Assembly: GCA_043788745.1 (NCBI GenBank)
Contig: JAYVTO010000144.1
Span: forward strand, 1-8,398
Reading direction: 5' to 3'
Source: JBBQWZ01 sp043788745
GTDB lineage: Bacteria; Acidobacteriota; Terriglobia; Bryobacterales; Bryobacteraceae
Length of the DNA stretch: 8,398 bases
Every line of letters starts with the position of its first letter. The stretch's first letter is position 1. Below the pieces are notes generated by a model. The model made no database searches. It worked only from the letters and a program-made list of their open reading frames with translations, and had not been told where the DNA came from. Below are positions 1 through 5,244 of the stretch, one piece after another. The position numbers and the translations under genes are program-made.

Positions 1-45
1 CCCACCCGCCATCTTCATCCCACGGCCGGCGGACCTTCCATTCAT
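1..45 (-). CDS. Start of an unidentified gene, cut by window edge
   Basis: On the minus strand the stop of the Wzz-like gene (TGA) overlaps an ATG as ATGA, and the frame from that ATG stays open to the window edge (15 codons, beginning MNGRSAGRGMKMAGG). Two further in-frame ATGs lie at codons 10 and 12, and the GGAAGG just before them could serve as a Shine-Dalgarno, so the true start may be one of those. The ATGA junction suggests translational coupling to the Wzz-like gene. Too little is present to name a family. A tyrosine autokinase or another exopolysaccharide gene would fit the context, but that is only inference. Confidence 0.35.
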   Translation of the reverse strand, partial: MNGRSAGRGMKMAGG

Positions 46-491
46 ACGCCCGTCTCGCCTATTCCCCGGACTGATTTCCTTACCGGCGGATTAGGGGCGG
101 CGGCCTGCTGTTGCGCATCGCGCCGCGTTTCGATCCACTGGGTCGCCGCGGCGTTTGCACGATCCGCAGCCGCGTCCGGGGTGGCGGCCGATTCCTTGAA
201 TTCGAGACTGCGTCCGGTGGCTGCCTCTGCCCCCGGTGTCTGAACAACGGCTATTGCGACGTAGACCGGCGGTTCCAACAGCGTAACGAGGCCGCCCGCT
301 GCGAGGCCGGCGCAGACGAACAAGCCTGCCGCCCGGCGGTGACGAACCACCGCGTTCGCCGCCCGGCGAGACAGGGCCGGACGCATCCGCAAGGGTTGCG
401 GCGCGGGCAATAGCTGGACCTGAATCGGCGCGAGGTCCATCGGACGCCCGCGCAAACTCAGTTCCTGATCTGCGCGCTCAAGTCGAGGCAT
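42..491 (-). CDS. Short Wzz-like (chain-length determinant N-terminal) membrane protein
   Basis: A 149-residue protein with a basic, proline-rich cytoplasmic N-terminus (1-53), one hydrophobic segment (about 54-72) and directly after it EPPVYVAIAVVQ (73-84). This hydrophobic helix followed by PP.Y.A.A is the hallmark of the Wzz/Etk N-terminal domain in polysaccharide co-polymerases. Residues 100-132 are Ala-rich and probably helical, and a proline-containing tail (APNPPVRKS) recalls the proline segment that normally precedes the second membrane helix. Typical Wzz proteins have 300 or more residues and two membrane helices; this one has neither the long coiled coil nor the second helix. It lies 61 bp downstream of the PilZ gene on the same strand and overlaps the next gene by 4 bp. 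The ATG at 491 has only GGAG three bases upstream; Met18 is an alternative start. The fold assignment is moderate and a role in exopolysaccharide export is inferred. Confidence 0.55.
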   Translation of the reverse strand: MPRLERADQELSLRGRPMDLAPIQVQLLPAPQPLRMRPALSRRAANAVVRHRRAAGLFVCAGLAAGGLVTLLEPPVYVAIAVVQTPGAEAATGRSLEFKESAATPDAAADRANAAATQWIETRRDAQQQAAAPNPPVRKSVRGIGETGV

Positions 492-552
492 ACACTCCAG
501 TCGAAGATCCTGGCATAAATTCTCAACTAATCTTTGAACCGGCGCAATCGCG

Positions 553-900
553 CTAGTTCACCACCAGCTTCGGACCAAGGGCCTGAGTCCGGAACTCGTA
601 CTGCTGAATCTCGATCGCGGCGCGGCCGTCTTCGAACCGGACAACCCTTCCGCGGGCCACAAGCCTGAGGGCGCACTTGTTGTTCAACTGCGCGGGCCAA
701 CTGATGGCGAGCTCCAGGCGACGGCCTGGCAGCAGCATGTGCTGGGTAGTGAACAGTACCCCGGCGCTGCTGATGTTCACGGTCTTTCCTTCTCCGGCTT
801 CTTCGCCACTGCGCTTGTTCAGAATCTTGTAGTGGACTTCCCGTTCGATGGGGAACCGGTCCGTCGCGCGGCGGTCGTTTTGTGGTCTGTTTGTGCTCAC
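553..900 (-). CDS. PilZ domain protein
   Basis: A 115-residue single-domain protein. The c-di-GMP binding signature is visible: RxxxR at R11-R15 (RATDR) in the N-terminal loop, and [D/N]xSxxG at N42-G47 (NISSAG), followed by beta-strand-rich sequence to about residue 100. In the PilZ family these two motifs wrap a c-di-GMP dimer, and the domain passes the signal to partners in motility, pili or polysaccharide secretion. There is no membrane segment or signal peptide, so it is cytoplasmic. The start is GTG at 900, supported by GAGGTG 8 nt upstream. The Wzz-like gene follows 61 bp downstream, which makes polysaccharide output a plausible target; this is inference. The domain assignment is confident, the partner is not known. 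Confidence 0.9.
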   Translation of the reverse strand: MSTNRPQNDRRATDRFPIEREVHYKILNKRSGEEAGEGKTVNISSAGVLFTTQHMLLPGRRLELAISWPAQLNNKCALRLVARGRVVRFEDGRAAIEIQQYEFRTQALGPKLVVN

Positions 901-908
901 TTCTTGCT

Positions 909-914
909 CACCTC
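909..914 (-). promoter_or_regulatory. Ribosome binding site for the PilZ gene
   Basis: On the minus strand GAGGTG lies 8 nt before the GTG codon at 900. This strong Shine-Dalgarno match decides the start in favour of GTG, since no ATG precedes the PilZ RxxxR motif. Confidence 0.7.
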
Positions 915-929
915 AGAGATTTACCTTAT

Positions 930-946
930 GCGTTGTCAAACAACGC
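930..946. promoter_or_regulatory. Inverted repeat in the PilZ gene leader
   Basis: GCGTTGT-CAA-ACAACGC is a perfect 7-bp inverted repeat with a 3-nt loop, about 30 bp upstream of the PilZ start. Its minus strand contains TTGACA (939-934), a perfect -35 hexamer, but no convincing -10 stands at the right distance. It could be an operator, or a small hairpin in the 5' leader. Confidence is moderate that the symmetry is meaningful and low for any particular role. Confidence 0.3.
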
Positions 947-1028
947 GTCCGGGCTATCTAAGTTTGCAATTTGTAAGCAGTTGAAACAATAGGGTACCAG
1001 ACCCATTTCTGTACAGTACGGACGTACC

Positions 1029-1050
1029 GGAGAATTTTGAACGGTTCTCC
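1029..1050. promoter_or_regulatory. Dyad over the -35 of the RidA gene (candidate operator)
   Basis: GGAGAA-N10-TTCTCC is a perfect 6-bp inverted repeat spanning 22 bp. Inside it lies a second palindrome, GAAC-G-GTTC (1039-1047). Both overlap the predicted -35 hexamer (1037-1042), where a bound repressor would block RNA polymerase. Read as RNA it would lie upstream of the predicted transcription start, so a DNA-level role is more likely than a hairpin. The regulator is unknown. Confidence 0.35.
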
Positions 1051-1064
1051 CACTGAGCTATCAT
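1037..1064 (+). promoter_or_regulatory. Promoter of the RidA gene, probably leaderless
   Basis: -35 TTGAAC (1037-1042), a 16-nt spacer and -10 TATCAT (1059-1064, 5 of 6 to TATAAT). The -10 ends 6 nt before the ATG at 1071, so a normal start point would fall on or next to the A of the ATG. No Shine-Dalgarno lies before the ATG, in line with a leaderless mRNA. Confidence 0.5.
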
Positions 1065-1070
1065 TCCGTC

Positions 1071-1523
1071 ATGACCAAACCGTCGTCTCTCCTTCTCACG
1101 TTCGTACTTGGCGTCCTCGCAACTGGCGGAGCAAATGGACTTCTTGCCGCCGACAAGAAAGTGGTTTCCATTGCGGGACGCGCGCCTTCCCCAAACTTTA
1201 GCCCTGGCATAAAGGTCGGTGACACTCTCTACGTGTCGGGGCAAACGGGTAACGATCCGAAGACCAGCAGCGTCCCGGAAGACTTCGAAGCTGAAGTAAA
1301 ACAGTGCCTTGAGAACGTGGGGACGATTTTGAAGGCCGGCGGAGCGGATTATTCCGATGTGGTTGCTGTCACGGTGTATCTGACCGACATGGAGCTGTTC
1401 CAGAGGATGAACGCCGTCTATACCAGCGTCTTCAAAGATCCGCGTCCTACGCGCACCACGGTGGGCGTTGCGAAGCTGGTGGGCAAGGCGCGGATCGAGA
1501 TTACGGTTGTGGCTCGGAAGTAG
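1071..1523 (+). CDS. RidA family protein with signal peptide
   Basis: A 150-residue protein. Residues 1-27 form a Sec-type signal peptide: MTKP, a hydrophobic core, then ANGLLAA before DKK. The rest is a YjgF/YER057c/UK114 (RidA) domain: YVSGQTG at 54-60, AEVKQCLENVGTILKAGG at 74-91, VVAVTVYLTDM at 97-107, and TRTTVGVAKL at 127-136, where Arg128 matches the catalytic arginine of RidA (E. coli Arg105). Glu143 matches the conserved glutamate of the last strand. Cytosolic RidA trimers hydrolyse reactive enamine/imine intermediates from amino-acid enzymes. An exported version must have other substrates or act on periplasmic imines, so the biological role is open. Its 3' end overlaps rarA tail-to-tail by 23 bp. 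It appears to be transcribed alone from the promoter just upstream. The family call is confident and export is likely. Confidence 0.9.
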   Translation: MTKPSSLLLTFVLGVLATGGANGLLAADKKVVSIAGRAPSPNFSPGIKVGDTLYVSGQTGNDPKTSSVPEDFEAEVKQCLENVGTILKAGGADYSDVVAVTVYLTDMELFQRMNAVYTSVFKDPRPTRTTVGVAKLVGKARIEITVVARK

Positions 1524-2808
1524 TTTCGTCTTTGCGGCGGGCTTTGCGGAGTTCTTCGAGACGCTCGGCGATGCGCTTTTCGACGCCGCGATCGGTTGGC
1601 TGGTAGAAGGTCTGCCCGGCAAGGTTGGCGGGCAGACAGGACATCTCCGAGACGGCACCTTCGAACTGGTGGGCGTGTTGGTAGCCCTTGCTGTAGCCCC
1701 ATTCCTTCATGGCCTTGGTGGGGGCGTTGCGGAGGTGCATCGGCACCGGCTCGGCGGTGGTCATCTGGACTACCTGGGTGACGCGGTTTAGTGCCTGATA
1801 GGCGGCGTCGGACTTTGGCGCGATCGAAAGATAGATTGTAAGCTGGGCGAGCGCCTGGTCGCCCTCCGGCGTACCGAGAAAGTGCATGGCCTGCTGCGCG
1901 GCCATCGCTTGCTCGAGCGCGCGGGGATCAGCCATGCCGATATCTTCGACGGCCATGCGGACGAGGCGGCGCGCCAGGTACATGCGGTCTTCGCCGGATT
2001 CCATCATGCGGGCCAGCCAATAGAGGGCGGCATCGACATCGCTCGATCGCACCGATTTGTGGAGCGCCGAGATGAGGTTGTAATGCTCTTCGCCGCCTTT
2101 GTCGTAGAGCAGAATCTTGCGCTGCATGGCGTCTTCGACGGCTTGCGCGGAGAGGACACCGTTGGAGGCGGCGGCGGCAAGCTCGAGGATGTTGAAGGCG
2201 CTCCGTGCGTCGCCGTTGGCGTAGATGGCGATTTGTTCGAGGAGATCGTCCTCGGCGGCAGTCAGGCTGAGTTCGACGAGGGCGCGCTTGAGCAGCGTGA
2301 CAACTTCGGGAACGGTCAACGAGCGCAGTGCGAAGACCTTGGTGCGAGAGAGCAGCGCGGATACGACTTCGAAGGACGGGTTCTCCGTTGTCGCGCCGAT
2401 CAGCACGATGTCGCCGCGCTCGACGTAGGGGAGAAAGGCGTCCTGCTGGGCCTTGTTGAAGCGATGGATTTCGTCGACGAACAGCACGGTGCGGCGGCCC
2501 ATGTGGCGGGCGCGCTCGGACTCGGCCATGACGGCTTTGATTTCCTTGATGCCGCTCATCACCGCGCTAAACGGGATGAAGTCGCTCTCCGTTGTCTTCG
2601 CAATCAGGCTGGCCAGCGTCGTCTTGCCGACTCCGGGCGGGCCCCAGAGGATCATTGAGGTGAGCTGATCGCGGTCGATCTGCGCGCGCAGAGGTTTGCC
2701 GGGTGCAAGGATGTGCTCCTGGCCGACGTAGTCGTCGAGCGTAGTCGGGCGCATGCGCTCGGCAAGCGGGCTTTTGGGGGTCGGCGTGGCTGAGGCGAAG
2801 AGGCTCAA
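1501..2808 (-). CDS. rarA: Replication-associated recombination protein A (RarA/MgsA, AAA+ ATPase)
   Basis: 435 residues, close to the usual length of about 440. Features in order: PLAERMRPTTLDDYVGQEHIL (15-35), the family N-terminus; Walker A GPPGVGKTT (56-64); Walker B TVLFVDE (106-112) followed by IHRFNKAQQD; sensor 1 GATTEN (137-142); arginine finger in LLSRTKVF (R154). The C-terminal half matches the RarA/WRNIP1 tetramerisation region, including GGEEHYNLISALHKSVR and RLVRMAVEDIGMADPRAL, and ends with the conserved PTDRG.E segment. RarA is related to clamp-loader subunits and RuvB and acts at stalled replication forks and SSB-coated gaps. The start is TTG at 2808, chosen because MSLF followed by PLAERMRP is the family beginning; there is no clear Shine-Dalgarno. 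It lies 47 bp downstream of the RNA methyltransferase gene, probably in one operon. Confidence 0.96.
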   Translation of the reverse strand: MSLFASATPTPKSPLAERMRPTTLDDYVGQEHILAPGKPLRAQIDRDQLTSMILWGPPGVGKTTLASLIAKTTESDFIPFSAVMSGIKEIKAVMAESERARHMGRRTVLFVDEIHRFNKAQQDAFLPYVERGDIVLIGATTENPSFEVVSALLSRTKVFALRSLTVPEVVTLLKRALVELSLTAAEDDLLEQIAIYANGDARSAFNILELAAAASNGVLSAQAVEDAMQRKILLYDKGGEEHYNLISALHKSVRSSDVDAALYWLARMMESGEDRMYLARRLVRMAVEDIGMADPRALEQAMAAQQAMHFLGTPEGDQALAQLTIYLSIAPKSDAAYQALNRVTQVVQMTTAEPVPMHLRNAPTKAMKEWGYSKGYQHAHQFEGAVSEMSCLPANLAGQTFYQPTDRGVEKRIAERLEELRKARRKDETTSEPQP

Positions 2809-2855
2809 TACGGGTAGGGCGCGGAATGCCCAACTCCATTCTCGAACAATCCAGG

Positions 2856-3647
2856 TTAGGTGGCGCGCTGGCGGCTTGCCTCGTAGAGGATGACGGCGGT
2901 GGCGACGGCGACGTTCAACGACTCGACGCCTACTGTCGGAATGCGCAGCGAGTGCGCTTTCCCCGCGAGATCCTTTTGGACTCCGCGGCCCTCGGCTCCG
3001 ACAAGGATCGCGGAGGCGTTGGCGAGGGACGCTTCGTGGAGTTCGACGCCTTCGCGCGGCATGGCGGCGTAGAGCGTTACCTTCTTCTGCGAAAGTGCGG
3101 CGAGGAGCATTTGGGATTCGGTGCCGGTGAGCAGCGGAAGGCGGAAGGCGGAACCGGCTCCAGCGCGGAGGGCTTTTGGATTGTAGGGACTGACGCTGCC
3201 CTTCAAGAAAACGGCACCGGACGCACCAAATGCTTCGGCGGCGCGAAGGATTGCGCCGGCGTTGCCGGGATCCTGGACTCCGTCGAGGACGACGACAAGC
3301 GGCTTGCGGCCGCGCAGGACCTGCTCCATAGTGGAGGCGGGCGGGCGAACGAGGGAAACGACGCCTTGCGACGTTTCGGTGGCCGCGATGAGTTTGAAGA
3401 GATCGGCGGGCAGGCCGAGAACTTCGACGTTGTGGAGACGTTCAACCAACCGCTGCACGGTTGCGAGCACCGCTTCGGAAGCCAACACGAAAGGCACGGC
3501 GCATTCGCTACGCAGAGCCTCTTCGAGCAGGTGGACGCCTTCGGCGACGGCGAGGCCGTCTTCCATGAGTGTTCCCCGGGAGATGGCTTTGCGCACGCGG
3601 ACGATCAGCGGGTTCTGCGGACTGGTCAAGCGCTTCGCAGCGGCCAT
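2856..3647 (-). CDS. SpoU/TrmH-family RNA 2'-O-methyltransferase
   Basis: 263 residues from the ATG at 3647. N-terminal substrate-binding domain (about 1-100): LTSPQNPLIVRVRKA, then AVAEGVHLLEEAL (34-46). C-terminal SPOUT (trefoil knot) domain with all three motifs: motif 1 DGVQDPGNAGAILRAAEAFG (122-141) with Asn129 and the conserved Arg135; motif 2 ILVGAEGRGV (214-223); motif 3 IPTVGVESLNVAVATA (236-251), which binds S-adenosylmethionine in the knot. It methylates the ribose 2'-OH of rRNA or tRNA; the target cannot be told from sequence (RlmB, TrmH and TsnR share these motifs). A longer reading frame opens at TTG 3683, but the ATG fits the family start and sits 6 nt behind a -10 hexamer. It is the first gene of a likely two-gene operon with rarA. 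Confidence 0.92.
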   Translation of the reverse strand: MAAAKRLTSPQNPLIVRVRKAISRGTLMEDGLAVAEGVHLLEEALRSECAVPFVLASEAVLATVQRLVERLHNVEVLGLPADLFKLIAATETSQGVVSLVRPPASTMEQVLRGRKPLVVVLDGVQDPGNAGAILRAAEAFGASGAVFLKGSVSPYNPKALRAGAGSAFRLPLLTGTESQMLLAALSQKKVTLYAAMPREGVELHEASLANASAILVGAEGRGVQKDLAGKAHSLRIPTVGVESLNVAVATAVILYEASRQRAT

Positions 3648-3652
3648 TCGTC

Positions 3653-3683
3653 TACAATAGGCTGATTGTTTTCGTGATGGCAA
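3653..3683. promoter_or_regulatory. Overlapping divergent promoters (methyltransferase / YdcF-like)
   Basis: The 7-mer TACAATA serves both strands: TACAAT on plus (3653-3658, 5 of 6 to consensus) and TATTGT on minus (3659-3654, 4 of 6, TANNNT). On minus, TTGCCA (3683-3678) is a -35 at 18 nt spacing, and the -10 ends 6 nt before the methyltransferase ATG. On plus, a start near 3665 would give a leader of about 12 nt for the YdcF-like gene; its -35 is poor. The minus -35 overlaps the ATG of the YdcF-like gene. The start codons are only 29 bp apart, so the promoters must overlap in some way. Confidence 0.45.
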
Positions 3684-4273
3684 GGCTTCGGACCATCTTT
3701 GTTTGGTTGACGGTGTTCGCGTTGGCGGGCTGCGGGGTGTGGCTTGCGCGAACGGCGCGCGCCATTGCGGAGCAGTCGAACGTGGATGAAGCGCGTCCGG
3801 CGGACGTGATCATCGTGCTCGGTGCCGCGGAGTATCGCGGCCGACCGTCGCCGGTGCTGGAGGCTCGGCTGAATCACGCGCTGTTTCTTTACTTGAAAGG
3901 GCTTGCGCCGAGGATTCTGACAACGGGCGGGTCAGGCGGCGATCCGGATTACACCGAAGGCGAAGTCGGGCGTGCGTACCTGAGTCGGCGCGGCGTGCCT
4001 TCGGAAGCGATTTTGGTGGAGCCGGAGGGATCGACAACGGCGCGCAGCACGGCGGCGGGGGCGGAGATCATGCGGCAGATGAACATTCGCAGTTGTATCG
4101 TGGTGAGCGACGGGTATCACATCTACCGCGTGAAGAGGCTGCTCGAGAACGCGGGCTTTCTGGTCTATGGGTCTCCGAGACCAACGGAGCCGAAGGGTAC
4201 TTGGCAGGAGTATTGGCTGTACCTGCGACAGGCGATCGCGTACGGAATGTGGTCGGTTGGGATCAAGGTGTAG
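3677..4273 (+). CDS. YdcF/SanA-like (DUF218) envelope protein with lipobox
   Basis: 198 residues from the ATG at 3677. The N-terminus has a basic start (MARLR), a hydrophobic stretch (7-18) and LAGC (16-19), a perfect lipobox, so it may be a lipoprotein; a single-helix anchor as in SanA is the alternative. The DUF218 fold follows: ADVIIVLGAA (42-51), RILTTGGSGG (79-88) with Glu95 downstream, VEPEGSTTARSTAAGAE (114-130), and CIVVSDGYHIYR (140-151), which matches the family's V.S..H..R motif. Family members (YdcF, SanA, ElyC) are linked to envelope integrity and peptidoglycan or envelope carbohydrate metabolism, but the reaction is unsettled. There is no Shine-Dalgarno at the ATG; GTG at 3674 is an alternative start. 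The gene appears monocistronic. Confidence 0.85.
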   Translation: MARLRTIFVWLTVFALAGCGVWLARTARAIAEQSNVDEARPADVIIVLGAAEYRGRPSPVLEARLNHALFLYLKGLAPRILTTGGSGGDPDYTEGEVGRAYLSRRGVPSEAILVEPEGSTTARSTAAGAEIMRQMNIRSCIVVSDGYHIYRVKRLLENAGFLVYGSPRPTEPKGTWQEYWLYLRQAIAYGMWSVGIKV

Positions 4274-4375
4274 AGGCGCAGCGAGCCTGGTTAACCTGGT
4301 TTCGATCCTCCAGGACACAAACTGACGTGTCAGGCTGCATAGCGTTCCGTGTGCTTCCGCTTATTACGCCCGACT

Positions 4376-4420
4376 TCGTCGGGGAACGCGCGACCTGACG
4401 GTCGCGCCTCGTCGGGGAGC
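4376..4420. repeat. REP-like hairpin flanked by direct repeats
   Basis: GCGCGACC-TGAC-GGTCGCGC (4388-4407) is a perfect 8-bp inverted repeat with a 4-nt loop. It is flanked by two copies of CGTCGGGGA (4377-4385 and 4410-4418) that are 33 bp apart. It sits between the convergent ends of the YdcF-like and NALRHGL genes. There is no T-run on either side, so it is not a textbook intrinsic terminator, although such stems can stop transcription or stabilise 3' ends from both sides. The hairpin plus short flanking repeats in an intergenic gap is typical of REP elements. Confidence 0.45.
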
Positions 4421-4440
4421 CGGTGACGGTTGGTTGGGGA

Positions 4441-5070
4441 CTACGCCGCCTGCGCTACCTCCTCGACGGCTTCGCAGCCGTTCTCCTGGGTATCGAAGGA
4501 CTCGGTTTCCGGGTCGGCGAAGCCTTGGGGGCCTGCCTGTGGCGACGGTGTTTGGAGTTTCGCAAAAACGAAGCCATTTTGCGGTTTCTGGTTGTTTAAC
4601 TGGCTTTGTTTCTGTTGTCTATGGTGATCTGTTTTGATGGTTACCAACTGGTCCAGAGTCTTCGAGATGAGCTTGCGGAGGCGCATTTCGTGGCGCGAGA
4701 GGCTGTCGAGGGCTTTCACCATCTTCAGAACGTCGATGTCTTTGGCCACCAGTTTCGCTTCGAGAGCGGGAATGCGGTTGACGCGCCAGTAGGTGTCGGC
4801 GATGGTCTGGACGAGTTCGGTTTCGAGAAAGCCTTCCGGCGCGAGGGTTTCGAACCAGTGCGAGACGTGGGCCTCGTAGTCGTTCCGGTTGTCGGTGGGC
4901 AGCACCGGGTTCTGGGCGGTGAGGCCGTGCCGCAAGGCGTTCATTTTGGAGGCTTCCTTTCCGGCTACTGTGATCGGACCTGTTGAAGCCTGGGAGTTGC
5001 GTTGGTTCTGCTCGGCGCGGGTTTGGCCGGCAGTAGAGCGGGCAGCGAGGCGGCGTTGGGTGCGATTCAT
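4441..5070 (-). CDS. Conserved protein of the 'STGP-GK-NALRHGL' family, function unknown
   Basis: 209 residues from the ATG at 5070. The N-terminus is basic and Asn/Gln-rich (MNRTQRRLAARSTAGQ), followed by the family signature: QNQRNSQASTGPITVAGKEA (21-40) and SKMNALRHGLTAQ (41-53), then DYEAHVSHWFETLAPEG (64-80), ETELVQTIADTYWRVNRIPALEAKL (83-107) and a helical stretch to about 145. The C-terminal 60 residues are low-complexity (Gln, Asn, Pro, then acidic). I recall this signature from many uncharacterised, often multi-copy, proteins of Acidobacteriota and Planctomycetota; I know of no assigned function. There is no membrane segment. AAGGAG 11 nt upstream decides this start over a longer frame beginning at 5157, which would run through a tandem repeat. 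The gene diverges from the Uma2 gene across 174 bp. Confidence 0.8.
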   Translation of the reverse strand: MNRTQRRLAARSTAGQTRAEQNQRNSQASTGPITVAGKEASKMNALRHGLTAQNPVLPTDNRNDYEAHVSHWFETLAPEGFLETELVQTIADTYWRVNRIPALEAKLVAKDIDVLKMVKALDSLSRHEMRLRKLISKTLDQLVTIKTDHHRQQKQSQLNNQKPQNGFVFAKLQTPSPQAGPQGFADPETESFDTQENGCEAVEEVAQAA

Positions 5071-5081
5071 GAGTTGTGAAT

Positions 5082-5087
5082 CTCCTT
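5082..5087 (-). promoter_or_regulatory. Ribosome binding site for the NALRHGL gene
   Basis: AAGGAG on the minus strand, 11 nt before the ATG at 5070. A good anti-16S match at slightly long spacing; it selects the 209-residue product over the 238-residue one. Confidence 0.65.
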
Positions 5088-5111
5088 TACGTCCACATCC
5101 TACACGCGCGA

Positions 5112-5136
5112 TTTCGGGTGTTTCGGGGTGTTTCGG
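5112..5136. repeat. Short tandem repeat TTTCGGG(G)TG
   Basis: TTTCGGGTG (5112-5120), TTTCGGGGTG (5121-5130) and TTTCGG (5131-5136): two and a half units differing by one G. It lies in the intergenic region between the divergent NALRHGL and Uma2 genes, upstream of the NALRHGL gene. It may be simple slippage or a set of spaced protein contacts; nothing in the sequence decides. Confidence 0.5.
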
Positions 5137-5232
5137 AAGGCTGTTCAACGGAATCAATGTGTTGCGGGCGAAAATAAATCCTCGAAACGTGTGACTGGGT
5201 TTTTCGGAGGTAACGATCCGGATAGATGGGGC

Positions 5233-5238
5233 TATACT
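5233..5238 (+). promoter_or_regulatory. -10 element of the Uma2 gene, probably leaderless
   Basis: TATACT (5 of 6 to TATAAT) ends 6 nt before the ATG at 5245, so transcription should begin on the start codon. No convincing -35 is seen at 16-18 nt. A GGAGG at 5206-5210 is 34 nt from the ATG and too far to be its ribosome binding site. Confidence 0.45.
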
Positions 5239-5244
5239 TCAGAC

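Noticed and set aside
992..1004. GGGTACCAGACCC, a semi-palindrome that looks like a dispersed element
   Set aside because: Only a 4-bp stem; it resembles a short motif I have seen in several genomes, but no second copy is in this window and I cannot count copies.
954..1658. Open frame of 234 codons on the minus strand
   Set aside because: It overlaps the RidA gene antisense and the rarA 3' end out of frame; the sequence is Arg/Ser/Pro-rich with no motif.
1882..2658. Open frame of 258 codons on the plus strand
   Set aside because: It is antisense to rarA, whose motifs are unmistakable; its translation is Gly/Asp/Val-rich without family motifs, typical of the complement of a high-GC gene.
2567..2839. 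ATG at 2839 on minus as an alternative start region for rarA
   Set aside because: It opens a different frame; the rarA frame reaches MSLF...PLAERMRP only from the TTG at 2808, which matches the family N-terminus.
2826..3665. Open frame of 279 codons on the plus strand
   Set aside because: It is antisense to the SpoU-type methyltransferase, which carries all three family motifs; no recognisable domain in the plus frame.
4289..4296. GGTTAACC palindrome after the YdcF-like gene
   Set aside because: An 8-bp palindrome is expected by chance at this length and nothing around it suggests a function.
5128..5244. Longer N-terminus for the Uma2 protein
   Set aside because: The extra 39 residues come from the tandem-repeat intergenic region and match no Uma2 sequence; a -10 hexamer lies just before the ATG at 5245.
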